This document shows positions 44,063 through 53,074 of a stretch of 64,000 nucleotides of DNA, piece after piece. Under the pieces are notes generated by a model that was given only the letters and a program-made list of their open reading frames with translations, was not told the DNA's origin and made no database searches. Within the stretch, counting starts at the first letter, position 1; every line of letters begins with the position of its first letter. The stretch comes from Aspidapion aeneum. Lineage: Eukaryota; Arthropoda; Insecta; Coleoptera; Brentidae. The DNA lies in the NCBI GenBank assembly GCA_963576565.1, contig OY755038.1, positions 175,388,907-175,452,906 on the forward strand. The letters are read 5' to 3'. Both the position numbers and the translations under genes were made by a program.

Positions 44063-44287
44063 GGCATGGATCACTTGTTCCTGACTATCAGGGCGTGTTC
44101 CAGACGGGGATCACTCGTATCCCTGTGATCGACGTTGGAGATAGTGAAAACCAGACAGTTTTAACAAGCTCCCAACGAAAGCATTAAGCCATCAGTATAA
44201 TTCAATGCCGGTAGGGGTATTTTCCCTCGGAGTAGTTGTTTCTGTTGGTTACAAAAAACTTATGCTCTACACGGAGCTATCGCCTAC

Positions 44288-44335
44288 ATTCACCTGAGGA
44301 TGGCCCAAAAGGTCGAAACCGGCCCGGTCGTGGAT
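44288..44335 (+). ncRNA. Type I hammerhead ribozyme candidate, copy 2
   Basis: Order of parts: stem I strand ATTCAC (44288-44293), core CTGAGGA (44294-44300), one unpaired T (44301), stem II GGCC-CAAAA-GGTC (44302-44314), core GAA plus A15.1 (44315-44318), stem III ACCG-GCC-CGGT (44318-44328), cleavage C17 at 44329 giving triplet GTC, then stem I strand GTGGAT (44330-44335), which pairs with ATTCAC over six positions including one G-T. GGC (44337-44339) and GCC (44282-44284) could extend stem I beyond an internal loop. Ends in stem I with a short stem III define type I. The extra T before stem II is non-canonical. Confidence 0.65.
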
Positions 44336-44561
44336 TGGCATGGATCACTTGTTCCTGACTATCAGGGCGTGTTCCAGACGGGGATCCCTCGTATCCCTGT
44401 GATCGACGTTGGAGATAGTGAAAACCAGACAGTTTTAACAAGTTCCCAATGAAAGCATCAAGCCATCAGTATAATTCAATGCCGGTAGGGGTATTTTCCC
44501 TCGGAGTAGTTGTTTCTGTTGGTTACAAAAAACTTATGCTCTACACGGAGCTATCGCCTAC

Positions 44562-44609
44562 ATTCACCTGAAGATGGCCCAAAAGGTCGAAACCGGTCCG
44601 GTCGTGGAT
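44562..44609 (+). ncRNA. Type I hammerhead ribozyme candidate, copy 3
   Basis: Same structure as copy 2, 274 bp downstream. The core reads CTGAAGA, changing only the free N7 position. Stem III is ACCG-GTC-CGGT, and predicted cleavage is after C at 44603. Stem I GTGGAT/ATTCAC is preserved. Confidence 0.65.
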
Positions 44610-44835
44610 TGGCATGGATTACTTGTTCCTGACTATCAGGGCGTGTTCCAGACGGGGATCACTCGTATCCCTGTGATCGACGTTGGAGATAGTGAAAACC
44701 AGACAGTTTTAACAAGTTCCCAACGAAAGCATCAAGCCATCAGTATAATTCAATGCCGGTAGGGGTATTTTCCCTTGGAGTAGTTGTTTCTGTTGGTTAC
44801 AAAAAACTTATGCTCTACACGGAGCTATCGCCTAC

Positions 44836-44883
44836 ATTCACCTGAGGATGGCCCAAAAGGTCGAAACCGGTCCGGTCGTGTAT
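44836..44883 (+). ncRNA. Type I hammerhead ribozyme candidate, copy 4
   Basis: Core CTGAGGA, stem II and stem III as in the other copies; predicted cleavage after 44877. Stem I strand is GTGTAT, so the former G-T pair becomes a T-T mismatch. Likely weaker. Confidence 0.6.
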
Positions 44884-45973
44884 TGGCATGGATCACTTGT
44901 TCCTGACTATCAGGGCGTGTTCCAGACGGGGATCACTCGTATCCCTGTGATCGACGTTGGAGATAGTGAAAACCAGGCAGTTTTAACACGTTCCCAACGA
45001 AAGCATCAAGCCATAAGTATAATTCAATGCCGGTAGGGGTATTTTCCCTCGGAGTAGTTGTTTCTGTTGGTTACAAAAAAAAATAAAAATAAAATGTAGT
45101 TTGTTTAACTCCAGACTTAATTACCTTTTGTTTGATATCACACACGCCATATTTTTACTTAAACTCTAATTTTTGAAATGTACTCCCCTTTTATTTGACT
45201 TGCTTTCGGTGGATTTTGTTCATTTTTAAATGGGACCATCTCGACCGAAAACCCGCCTAGGTACCAAATTTCATTCAAATCGGGCAAGCGGTTTTTGAGT
45301 TATGCGTCGTTACAGACAGACAGACACACGGCGCGACAAAAAAGTTTCAAAATCATCTCAAACGCAAAGATATATACAATTTTTTAAAATCAGAGCAATT
45401 TTTTTTTCTCGAATAAATTAGGATCACCATAGCTCACACTACTATAGTATGGTAGTAGTGCGAGCTAATAGGTAACTAAATTTAATGTTTTCTATACGGG
45501 ATATGAAACAAACCCAACCATAACAAATTTGGCTTCTACAATCTTTTGAAAATAGGAACTTTTGTGATGTTTTTATGTGGGTTTCTTGTCAGAGGTAACC
45601 ATGTTGAATGGTCTCGAGTTTATAAATGGGACTTAACCCTTCTAAAGAAACTTAGAACTCACCTGTCAAAAGTCAAACAAGTGTTTTTTGTCTTCAAGAA
45701 AAAGTAAAATTTGATTATTTATTTATGGAAAATTCCACTTTTATGTAATATGTTTTGGAAAATATGAAACAAAATATAAAAAATTGGGGATTGGTTTATA
45801 TACCTACTGCACAAGTCGAGCGTTTGTCACCCACCTCATAGAGAAGGGTGTAAAAGGCGATTTGCCCGACGTTATTTTCGGCCAATATGAACGAGAGTAA
45901 CTTTCACCCAGTATGTAATCTGAACGGATTTGAGCAAGTCCGACTACATCCGACGTGCTATCTGAACGTACCC

Positions 45974-46240
45974 TTGATGGTCCTGGTTGTACGGCGACTT
46001 GGGCCTTGTAGTGGATACTGGTTGTTCCTGGTTCTGCGGCGACTTGGGCCTTATAGTGGACACTGGTTCGATCCTGGCTGTGGCGACTTGAGCCTGTTGT
46101 GGACACTGGTTCGATCCTGGTTGTGGCAACTTGGGCCTGTTGTGGACACTGGTTCGGTCCTGGTTGGTGCGGTTTTCTTTTTTTTTCTTCCTAATTTTTT
46201 GGGCGAAGGACCATGCCTCTAGGTAATGCTTGAAGGACCA
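45974..46240 (-). repeat. BEL 5' region fragment (copy X), right half with primer site
   Basis: Continues the copy interrupted at 42918: about four to five 45 bp minisatellite units (to about 46170), then CCTAATTTTTTGGGCG and the duplicated GAAGGACCA primer-site motif (46205-46213 and 46232-46240), ending at the LTR. Confidence 0.85.
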
Positions 46241-46553
46241 TGAAGAAATATAGGGAGTTCCTATATCTCTAAATCTCTGCCGCCCTATAGCAGCCTTACT
46301 ATAGGATAATGGCAAGATGGCTTGGCCAAGGTAGGTTGAGTCGCAATATATACTACTACAGTACAAGTTGCAAACCTATTTTATTAATTCACAGATTTTT
46401 CTTTTATACAAAAAATCTTACATCTAAACGTGATCTTTGAAATTCATATGTATTTTATTTTTTATAGTAAACCTTGCATCGAGGTTGCGGCAGGGTGAGT
46501 TTAACTTTTTATAGTAAACTAAAAATATTTAATATGTTTATAAAATAAAAAAC
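46241..46553 (-). repeat. BEL-type LTR (copy L3), 313 bp
   Basis: Nearly identical to L1 at 21039-21352 from TGAAGAAATATAGGG to TATAAAATAAAAAAC. In minus orientation it is the 5' LTR of copy X, followed at once by the primer site. The outermost base pair has changed (AG instead of TG). Confidence 0.85.
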
Positions 46554-46602
46554 CTATACTTAATATGAAAAATGAGTGCTGTATTAATATTAAAGATATC
46601 TA

Positions 46603-48754
46603 CAGGGTTTACTAAAATATCGAGCTAAAACTAAAAATTGTGTTTTTAAAAAAATTGAAATATCGCCGTCATCTTGCAAACAAATTTAATGAAATTTGGT
46701 GGTTTTGTATAAGCAACTACGGCCAATCGAATGACGTTAACATATTTTTTCTAGACCTAGTTTTTTTGAAACCATAGCCAACTTTGTTATTTTTTATGAC
46801 CGCCATAAAGAATCTATACGTCAATAAATAGAGCATTAACAAAGCTTTTCAACCATGTATAATAAGCCTATCTTTAAATAACGGAAAATGTGAATTTATT
46901 TAAAAAACTGTTTTTTACTTGGTTGGCTGTGAAACAAAGGCCGTAGTTGCGTTTGTTGTCATAGCTACGTAACTATCTGTCAAAACTTTGTCATTTATTT
47001 GATTTATCTGTTGGAGTTTTAAAGTTTCTAAATTACTTAAGATTTTTTTGGACATCAATCAAATTTAACATGGAAACGTTTCCAAACTTGAAGAAAATAG
47101 ATATGTATGAATGTTATATTTTGTGTAATAAGAATGCTGGAAGTGCTCGAGATATGTACTTTCAGAGATATCCAGAAAGACGACAACCAGGGTTGTCAAT
47201 CTTCAGAATACTTAGAAATAATTTAATTGAATATTGTTTCTTTGAAAAACAAAATCGTAATCGACAACCTGATGAAAATATTGAAGCTCTGTTTTTACAA
47301 AGTGCCGTTGACAATCCTTGCATCTCCCGTCGTGAACTGGAAAATAATGTTGAAGTCATCAATCAACTCAACTGCACAAAGAATTCTTAAAAAATTTAAG
47401 TATCATCCATATATCCAACACATATTAGTGAATCACTCTGGGATGGTGACTGAAAAAGAAGATCCTTGTTTTGCAATTAGTTCATACAAAAATCGCAAGA
47501 AAACCCTCAATTTCTGCTTAAGGTTCTGTGGTCCGATAAAAGCAGGTTTACAAACTGCGGGGTGTTTAACAGAGATAACTATGTGTACTGGGCCGACGAA
47601 AATCCGTTCTTAAAACGTTAGGTGGGGTTTAAATGCATGGAGTCATAAACGGACACATACTATTTAACATTTTTTATAATAATTTGACGGCACCTCGATA
47701 TCTAGAAATGAAAAGTGCCTCTTCAAGATGTAGGAAACATGTGGTTCCAGCAAGATGGAGCACCTCCACATAATGCAAGAATAATAACCTCCTATTTGAA
47801 TCAGCAACATAACTGGATCGGAAATCGAGGTCCAGTTGCCTGGCCTGCACGTTCGCCGGACCTTACGCCTCTTGATTTTGGTATTTAGGGATACTTAAAG
47901 TATAAAGTTTATTCTACTACTCATAATACGATAGAAGAACTTGCGGCAGCCGTTGTTCAAGTCATAGAGGAAATTCCTGAACAAATGGTTAAAGATGCAT
48001 GCATGTCTTTAATTCATCGATGCGGGATTTGCATAAATAACAACGGTGGAATGTTAGAAAATTTGCTTATTGAATTCAATGCTTTGTTATCGATTTTTAG
48101 GTTTATTTTAAATTAAATAATAAATGCACACTTTTGTATCAGAAATAAAAGATAGATTTTAAAAAATTGTATTATTTCTTAGCCAGAGAAAAATTAAAAA
48201 ATATCGGCCTTAAAGATTTGCATATAAATCAAGTAAATGGAAAAGTTTTGAAAGGTAGTTACGTAGGTATGACAACAAACACAACTACGGCATTTGTTTC
48301 ACAGCCAACTAAGTGAAAAATTATTTTTTAAATAAATTTACATTTTCCGTCATCCAAAGATAGGCTTATTATACACGGTTAAATAGCTCCTTTTATGCTC
48401 TATTCATTGCAGTATAAATCCAATATTGCAGTCATAAGAAGTAACAAAGTTGGCTATGGTTTCAAAAAAACTAGAAGGTCTAGAAAAAAATTGTTAACAT
48501 CATTCAACTGGCCGTAGTTGCTTATGCAAAACTACTAAATTTTATTAAATTTGTTTGCGGCGATATTTCAATTTTTCAAAAAACACAATTTTAGGTTTTT
48601 GCTTGATATTTTAAAAACACTTTTAGCTATTTTTTATTTTGATACTGCGTCTGATTGGGCTTAGAATAGCGCAACTTTTTTCTCTTTTCAACAAACTCGT
48701 ATCTCTTACCGTTTTCGAAATCCCCATGTAGTTGCTTTTATTTGGGACACCCTG
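46603..48754 (+). mobile_element. Mariner/IS630-type transposon with about 365 bp TIRs
   Basis: 46612-46977 and 48246-48613 are long inverted copies (GGCTGTGAAACAAAGGCCGT, AATAAGCCTATCTTT, ACCATAGCCAACTTTGTTA and others). The right end runs on to ...GGGACACCCTG at 48754, followed by TA, the mariner target. The left end is shorter (CAGGGTTTAC at 46603 after TA). A broken transposase gene (47070-48116) lies in the middle. A matching terminal piece lies at 20948-21038 and a TIR piece at 42570-42712. Confidence 0.85.
47070..48116 (+). pseudogene. Mariner-like (IS630 superfamily) transposase, three frames
   Basis: First part 47070-47390: N-terminal helix-turn-helix domain (DMYECYILCNKNAGSARDMY, RYPERRQPG, SRRELEN). 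A frameshift near 47360-47380 leads to AQRILKKFKYHPYIQHILV and a degraded catalytic start to 47613. After a further break the third part (from about 47715) reads VGNMWFQQDGAPPHNARII with a catalytic Asp, WPARSPDLTPLDF with the second Asp 39 residues later, then a TAG at 47886-47888 in place of Trp, GYLKYKVYSTTHNTIEELAA, and the end at 48116. The first catalytic Asp could not be found with certainty. Cut-and-paste transposase, now dead. Confidence 0.85.
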
Positions 48755-48756
48755 TA

Positions 48757-49341
48757 TATGTAAATATCTATGTTTGTGTCGCGCTAGAGGCTAAAGGGCT
48801 GAACAAATTTTAAGGTTAAAGGTGTGGTAGAATTGCTACTGATCCCGAAGGTGATATAGGCTATGTTTTTTTAAACAGGAGTCAATATGACGGTCGTCAG
48901 ACGACATTTTGTTACATGATGTCGGCTTTAAGGCAACCCATTGCTAGTGGCCTTTAATTTGCTGTAATTACTCTGTAGTCCTTCGTGCTCCCACCCATTT
49001 CCCATCCTGTCATTCCCCCCACCATTTGAAAGCAAAATCGGCAATATCTAACTAACTTGATAAAACTTATCAAGCGAACAAATGCAAAAGAAGTAATTAA
49101 AATCGGTTTATTATTTTTTGAGTTTTTGAGAAAAAACCTGAAAAAAAAAACATGAAAATTTGTCAAAAAGTAGGATTTATTTAAAAAGTCATTATTGTAT
49201 TGAAGAGCTTGGCACTATATACATAATATTCCAATACCCACGGTAACTGCCCATTTATGATGCAAACATGAGGGCCTTGGGGTCCTTAAGCAAAAATGCA
49301 GAATGCAAACATATTTAAAATAGCAATATCAATGGGTATAA
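48757..49341. other. Non-coding; left arm of a foldback pair at the end
   Basis: No gene. 49225-49269 (AATATTCCAATACCCACGG, GATGCAAACAT) has an inverted counterpart at 58124-58182, so the copia element inserted between the two arms of an older inverted-repeat element. Confidence 0.5.
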
Positions 49342-49555
49342 TGTTGAAGTTCTCCAATTCTGTATTATTGACTCAGTAACATAGAATTCTATAATGTAGT
49401 GAATAATCTTTAAATAGTGACTTTAGTAGATTCACTCTAGATGGTGCAAGAGTACGAAAAATGTCCTGTAATTGTTTTTTACGGTTTTTCACTTAATAAA
49501 GTATGTTAAATAAATAATTAGTGCCTTAATCATTATGATCCACGTACCTACTACA
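49342..49555 (+). repeat. Copia 5' LTR, 214 bp
   Basis: TGTTGAAGTTCTCC to CCTACTACA. It matches the 3' LTR closely, but lacks a 23 bp segment around AAAACAATAAATGTTGGCG present there. A TTAAATAAATAA near 49508 may be the polyadenylation signal region. Confidence 0.9.
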
Positions 49556-49569
49556 GGTTATGGGCCCAG
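49556..49569 (+). promoter_or_regulatory. Copia primer binding site for initiator tRNA(Met) half-molecule
   Basis: GGTTATGGGCCCAG directly follows the LTR. It is complementary to the anticodon-arm sequence CTGGGCCCATAACC of initiator tRNA(Met). Priming by an internal fragment of that tRNA is the established mode for Drosophila copia. Confidence 0.85.
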
Positions 49570-49682
49570 TGGTAAGCGGAAAATAAGAAATAACTCTGGA
49601 ATTTTGAGGAAAAGAATTTGAGGTTAGGAAAAAAAACCGGGAATACACAGGATGTGGAAAATCACAAGAAAAACCGTGGAAA

Positions 49683-50485
49683 ATGGCGGATAAGAATATG
49701 AATTTTTATGTTAAACCGTTTGATGAAAGCTCTTATTCAAACTGGGATTTCAGAATAAAGTTATTGCTCGAACAACAGGAAGTTTTGGAAGTGTTAACAA
49801 AGCCAAAGCCTGCAGCCACCGATGAGGAAAAATTGAAATGCTGGAAAAAGAATGATGTAAAGGCAAGATCACTAATCATACAGTGTTTGTCAGATACCAT
49901 CTTAGAATCTGTAAAAACAAAAATGACAGCAAAAAAAATTATGGAAAGCTTAGGACGAACATATGCGAATAAAGGAATTTCAACCCAAGTTATGCTGCAG
50001 AAAAAGCTTAGAAGTTTGATAATTCTATTTGCGAGCTAATGGCAGCTGGTGGAAATATAGACAAAGGTGAGTTGATTTTACAACTATTGGCAACAATACC
50101 TGAATCTTTTCAAAATGTTATAATAGCAATAGATATAATGTTCTGCCAGAACCAAGAGACAATAGACATAGATTTTGTGAAAAATAAGTTGCTCATGGAA
50201 GAAGCAAGAAAGTCAAAAGTAAAGGAGGAAGAAAATCAAAATATGGCATTTATGTCCAAGAATTTTAGAGGTAGAGGATATTGGAAAAAGCCTGGAATAT
50301 TTAGAGGGTCATATAGAGGTAATTTTAACCAAAGTTATGTTGGTAGTCATGCCAGTCCAAGTGCACGAAGTAGCACAGGAAATAATGGAGAAAATTTTCC
50401 ATATCGATGCTATTTATGCAACAATATTGGACACAAACGGGTTGACTGCCGAATGAATCAAAAAGAAAGAGAAAGAGGTGGTTTT
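49683..50485 (+). pseudogene. gag: Copia gag
   Basis: ATG at 49683, NMNFYVKPFDESSYSNWDFR and WKKNDVKARSLIIQCL are the copia gag (UBN2-like) helical core. A 1 nt frameshift near 50008 switches to the frame KFDNSICELMAAGGNIDKGE and LLATIPESFQNVI. A Gly/Arg/Phe-rich part leads to the zinc knuckle CYLCNNIGHKRVDC near 50408-50450. A TGA at 50486-50488 then ends the frame inside a Gly-rich run that goes on into the protease. gag forms the particle and binds RNA. Confidence 0.88.
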
Positions 50486-50488
50486 TGA

Positions 50489-51449
50489 GGTAATTATAAA
50501 GGTGGATTTTCAAGAAATTTTAATCAAAAATATAATGCTCACAGTGCACAAGAAAATACAGAAAGACAAAGAGATGAAAATGGAGATATATCATTTTTGA
50601 CTACAGAAAATTCTTTGTCAATAACAGATGGAGATGATATAAGTTTTGTCATAGACAGTGGTGTGACGAACCATTTGATTAAAAGTGATTTATGCAAGTT
50701 TCTAGCCAACAGCAGGAAAATAGAGCAAAAGATAAATGTTGCAAAACAAGGACAGACAATAATGGCAGTAGAACAAGGGAATCTTGAGGTAGAAACCAAG
50801 AGGGGAAGACAAATTAACATTAAGGATGTCTGGGTTTGTGAGAACTTAATTTACAATCTGTTGAAAATTTGAAGAAAATGGTCTAGAAGTAAACTTTAAA
50901 CGAGGAAAAGTAACCAATATGAAAAATAAAACATCCATTTTAGAAAGAAAACTAAGAGGAAAATTATACTTTGTAAATTTCAAAGTAAGAAAGAATAATT
51001 ATGTAAATTTGACTAGCAATGAAGAAAAAATGCTGATTCACAGAAAAATGGGTCACTCCTCAAGATATCCTGCACCAGAACGAATGTGAGGTATATGTGA
51101 AAGCTAAACAAACCAAAATGCCTTATGAAGAACTGCCCAAAGAGAGAAAGGAAAAAAGAGTTTTCGAAACGGTATCTACAGATATTTGTGGGTCAATTAA
51201 ACCAGCCACATATGATAAAAAATCATATTTTATGATTTTTATGGATCATTATACACATTTTTATGTTACCTACTTGATGACTAACAAGAGTGAAGCTCTA
51301 GAAAATTTTAAGCACTATGTGGCAATGGTGGGAGCGAAGTTTGACACAAAGATAGAAAAGTTAAGGTGTAATAACGGAGGAGAATACATATCAAAAGATT
51401 TTAGAATATTTTGTAATCAAAAAGGAATAATAATTCAATATACTGTAGC
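50489..51449 (+). pseudogene. pol: Copia protease and integrase N-terminal two thirds
   Basis: Same frame as the second gag part: FVIDSGVTNHLI is the aspartic protease site (Asp and Ser-Gly intact). A frame break near 50870 interrupts the linker (NGLEVNFKRGKVTNMKNK in another frame). LIHRKMGHSS starts the integrase zinc domain; the following Cys pair is decayed. FETVSTDICGSI carries the first catalytic Asp; the second motif reads RCNNGGEYIS, where Asp is replaced by Asn. The frame is cut at 51449 by the foldback insertion. Confidence 0.87.
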
Positions 51450-52172
51450 CACGGAACTGTAACATAAACTGGAATGCTAATCACGTGGAAAGAAAATGAC
51501 CGCTACATGTACTTGACAGTTGGTGGAGGTTAAATGGGTTGGTATTGCCAAAATATCCCCAAATCGGCACCAACCTTTAGAAATTCCCCAAAAGGAAACA
51601 TGGGACTGTTTAAAAATTATGTAAGAAAGATAGTCAGATTGAGGCGGTAAATCATTCATACAAAAATGTGCCCCTAACTGAATAACAAAATGGCAAACCT
51701 GGGAGGTGTTATCGTGTTGGCTGTTTCGTAGCACTTTTGAAGACAACTTTAGTAACTAATATCCACTGTTCATATTTTATCGAATTATATTTTATCGAAT
51801 ATCAAAATCTCGAACACTTTAAGTTATTAAAATGTCGAATATCTAAAATGTATGGAAAATTAAAGTATTTAAAATCAAAATAGCAAAATTACAAAATATT
51901 GAAAATTGAAATAATGAAACTACCACAACTACCCAACCAACCTAAATAAATAACATAACCAACCAACCTCACCAGCCAATTTAATCAAATCAACCAAACG
52001 AATTTTGAATATATTTAATCAGCTTTTAATTTTGCGATATTTTATTAGATATTTTAGTTTCGAGATTTTGATTATATGAGATTTTTATTATTCAAGATTT
52101 TAATGTTCGATAAAATGTATTTTAATATTTTAAATATTACCCAGTTTTAAGAAATGTGTACACTGAAGAGTA

Positions 52173-52425
52173 TACTGCCGTCCTTAGTAAGACCCACCTA
52201 TCTACGTTTGCACTTATTTCGAGAAAAGCGAATTTAAAGTTTAAATGCTTGCTAAGGGTACATAGTAATATATTTTTTTTGTTTTTCAAAATAAAATACT
52301 TCCGAACAAAAATTTGGGTATTTTTCTTAAACAACAGATGAAAATAACCTTTTTAAAGCCATTTTCGGTCATAACTAATTTTTGATTTTTTTGCAAACAG
52401 GTGGGTCTTACTAAGGACGGCAGTA
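52173..52425. mobile_element. MITE, 253 bp, perfect 27-29 bp TIRs, TA target
   Basis: TACTGCCGTCCTTAGTAAGA... at the left is matched without a mismatch by the complement at 52399-52425, and TA flanks both ends. Tc1/mariner-type target. Identical TIRs suggest a recent insertion. Confidence 0.85.
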
Positions 52426-52794
52426 TAAGCCTTAGATTTTTTTACATATTTTCCACATATTTCAGGAAAAAACACAAAAAATAGCTTAAAATTCGACATC
52501 ATGAGGCCCCCCAAGAGGCCTCGGGCCCCCAAGACATATTCCTGGGTGCGCCACTGTCAAATGATATACTACTTTTTTTTCCGGAAACTGTGTTACGAAT
52601 TGGAATAATCTGGTTGCGAAACAGCTATTTGAAGTGGGAAATTAATGGTACAAGAATTTTTTTTACAGATTTTGTTAGTCAGGATGCTCTATATCTATAT
52701 CTTAAACATTTTTAAAAATCCAAGATAGCGGCCATTTTAAGGTGAAAAAATTAAATAAAAAAATATCTAAATCAAGCATAGATGTATGTGGTAC

Positions 52795-53053
52795 AATAGA
52801 GAATTATTAAAATAAATCAGGCTATAATAGTGCCAGGCACAATTTTGACACCTTCACATTCTAATATCAGCTGTGATCTTTCAAACCGGAATAAATAGTG
52901 CCTTCTTTTATTAATTGAAAATAAACGACGAAAGTTTTAAATTCGACTTTGGTATGTCAATTTTGAAGGATCAACTGTCAGTTTTCAATGTGAATGTGTC
53001 AAAATAGTACCTGGCACAATTATAGCCTGGCTGTATTTCAATAACTCTCTATT
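52795..53053. mobile_element. MITE, about 259 bp, relative of 12149-12383
   Basis: Long TIRs (AATAGAGAATTATTAAAATA against the complement of the right end AATAGAGAGTTATTGAAATA), then GCCAGGCACAATTTTGACA against its counterpart. Shares GTGCCAGGCAC and the GATC(A/C)AACTGTCAGTTTTC words with the unit A MITE. Confidence 0.75.
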
Positions 53054-53074
53054 ATTTCAGTCGGCCTTTGGTCG

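Larger units (their letters stand above)
44031..45080 (+). repeat. Tandem array of a 274 bp hammerhead-bearing unit, 4 copies (last and first partial)
   Basis: GGTC-(G/A)AAACCGG at 44037, 44311, 44585 and 44859 sets an exact 274 bp period. Copies differ by only a few substitutions. The first copy lacks its start, the last stops at GGTTACAAAAAA. Units share a 62-codon frame starting ATGGCCCAAAAG; since it follows from copy identity alone, I do not treat it as a gene. The array resembles animal retrozymes and hammerhead satellite DNAs, which are tandem, 150-500 bp, and yield monomer circles after self-cleavage (established for other species). Confidence 0.92.
43885..45466 (-). mobile_element. 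Hairpin-ended, Helentron-like repeat carrying the ribozyme array
   Basis: Inverted relative of 34018-34660. The ends are hairpins: 43885-43925 (AGCTCACAC...GTGTGAGCT) and 45431-45466 (AGCTCACAC...GTGCGAGCT). One 120 bp-type unit lies on each side of the array (43940-44030 and 45090-45190, both with TTACCTTTTGTTTGATA and CTCTAATTTTTGAAAT). The 45240-45370 part has AAATCGGGCAAGCGGTTTTT and a CAGACAGACAGACACACGG run, matching CGTGACGTCTGTCCG of the other copy. The 274 bp array replaces the middle unit. Confidence 0.6.
42919..45973. mobile_element. Non-autonomous TIR transposon, 3,055 bp, with TTG duplication
   Basis: Starts GGGTACGTTTAGATTG and ends with the complement of GGGTACGTTCAGATAG; ACGTCGG follows in both arms, and a sub-terminal AAATCGCC appears in both. 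TTG flanks both ends, and the uninterrupted BEL sequence CACTTGATGGTCC at 38500 shows the empty site. A 3 bp target duplication and GGG ends suggest PIF/Harbinger or a similar family. I see no transposase inside. It houses the hairpin-ended repeat and ribozyme array at 43885-45466. Confidence 0.88.

Noticed and set aside
44574..45036. Repeated 62-codon open frames in the 274 bp array as a small protein gene family
   Set aside because: The frame is open in all copies because the copies are nearly identical, and there is no sign of codon-level constraint. The same bases form the ribozyme core and stems, which explains their conservation better.
21039..46553. L1 and L3 as the two LTRs of one 25 kb BEL element
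   Set aside because: A second BEL copy with its own LTR (38766) lies between, and the bases outside L1 and L3 do not form a target duplication.
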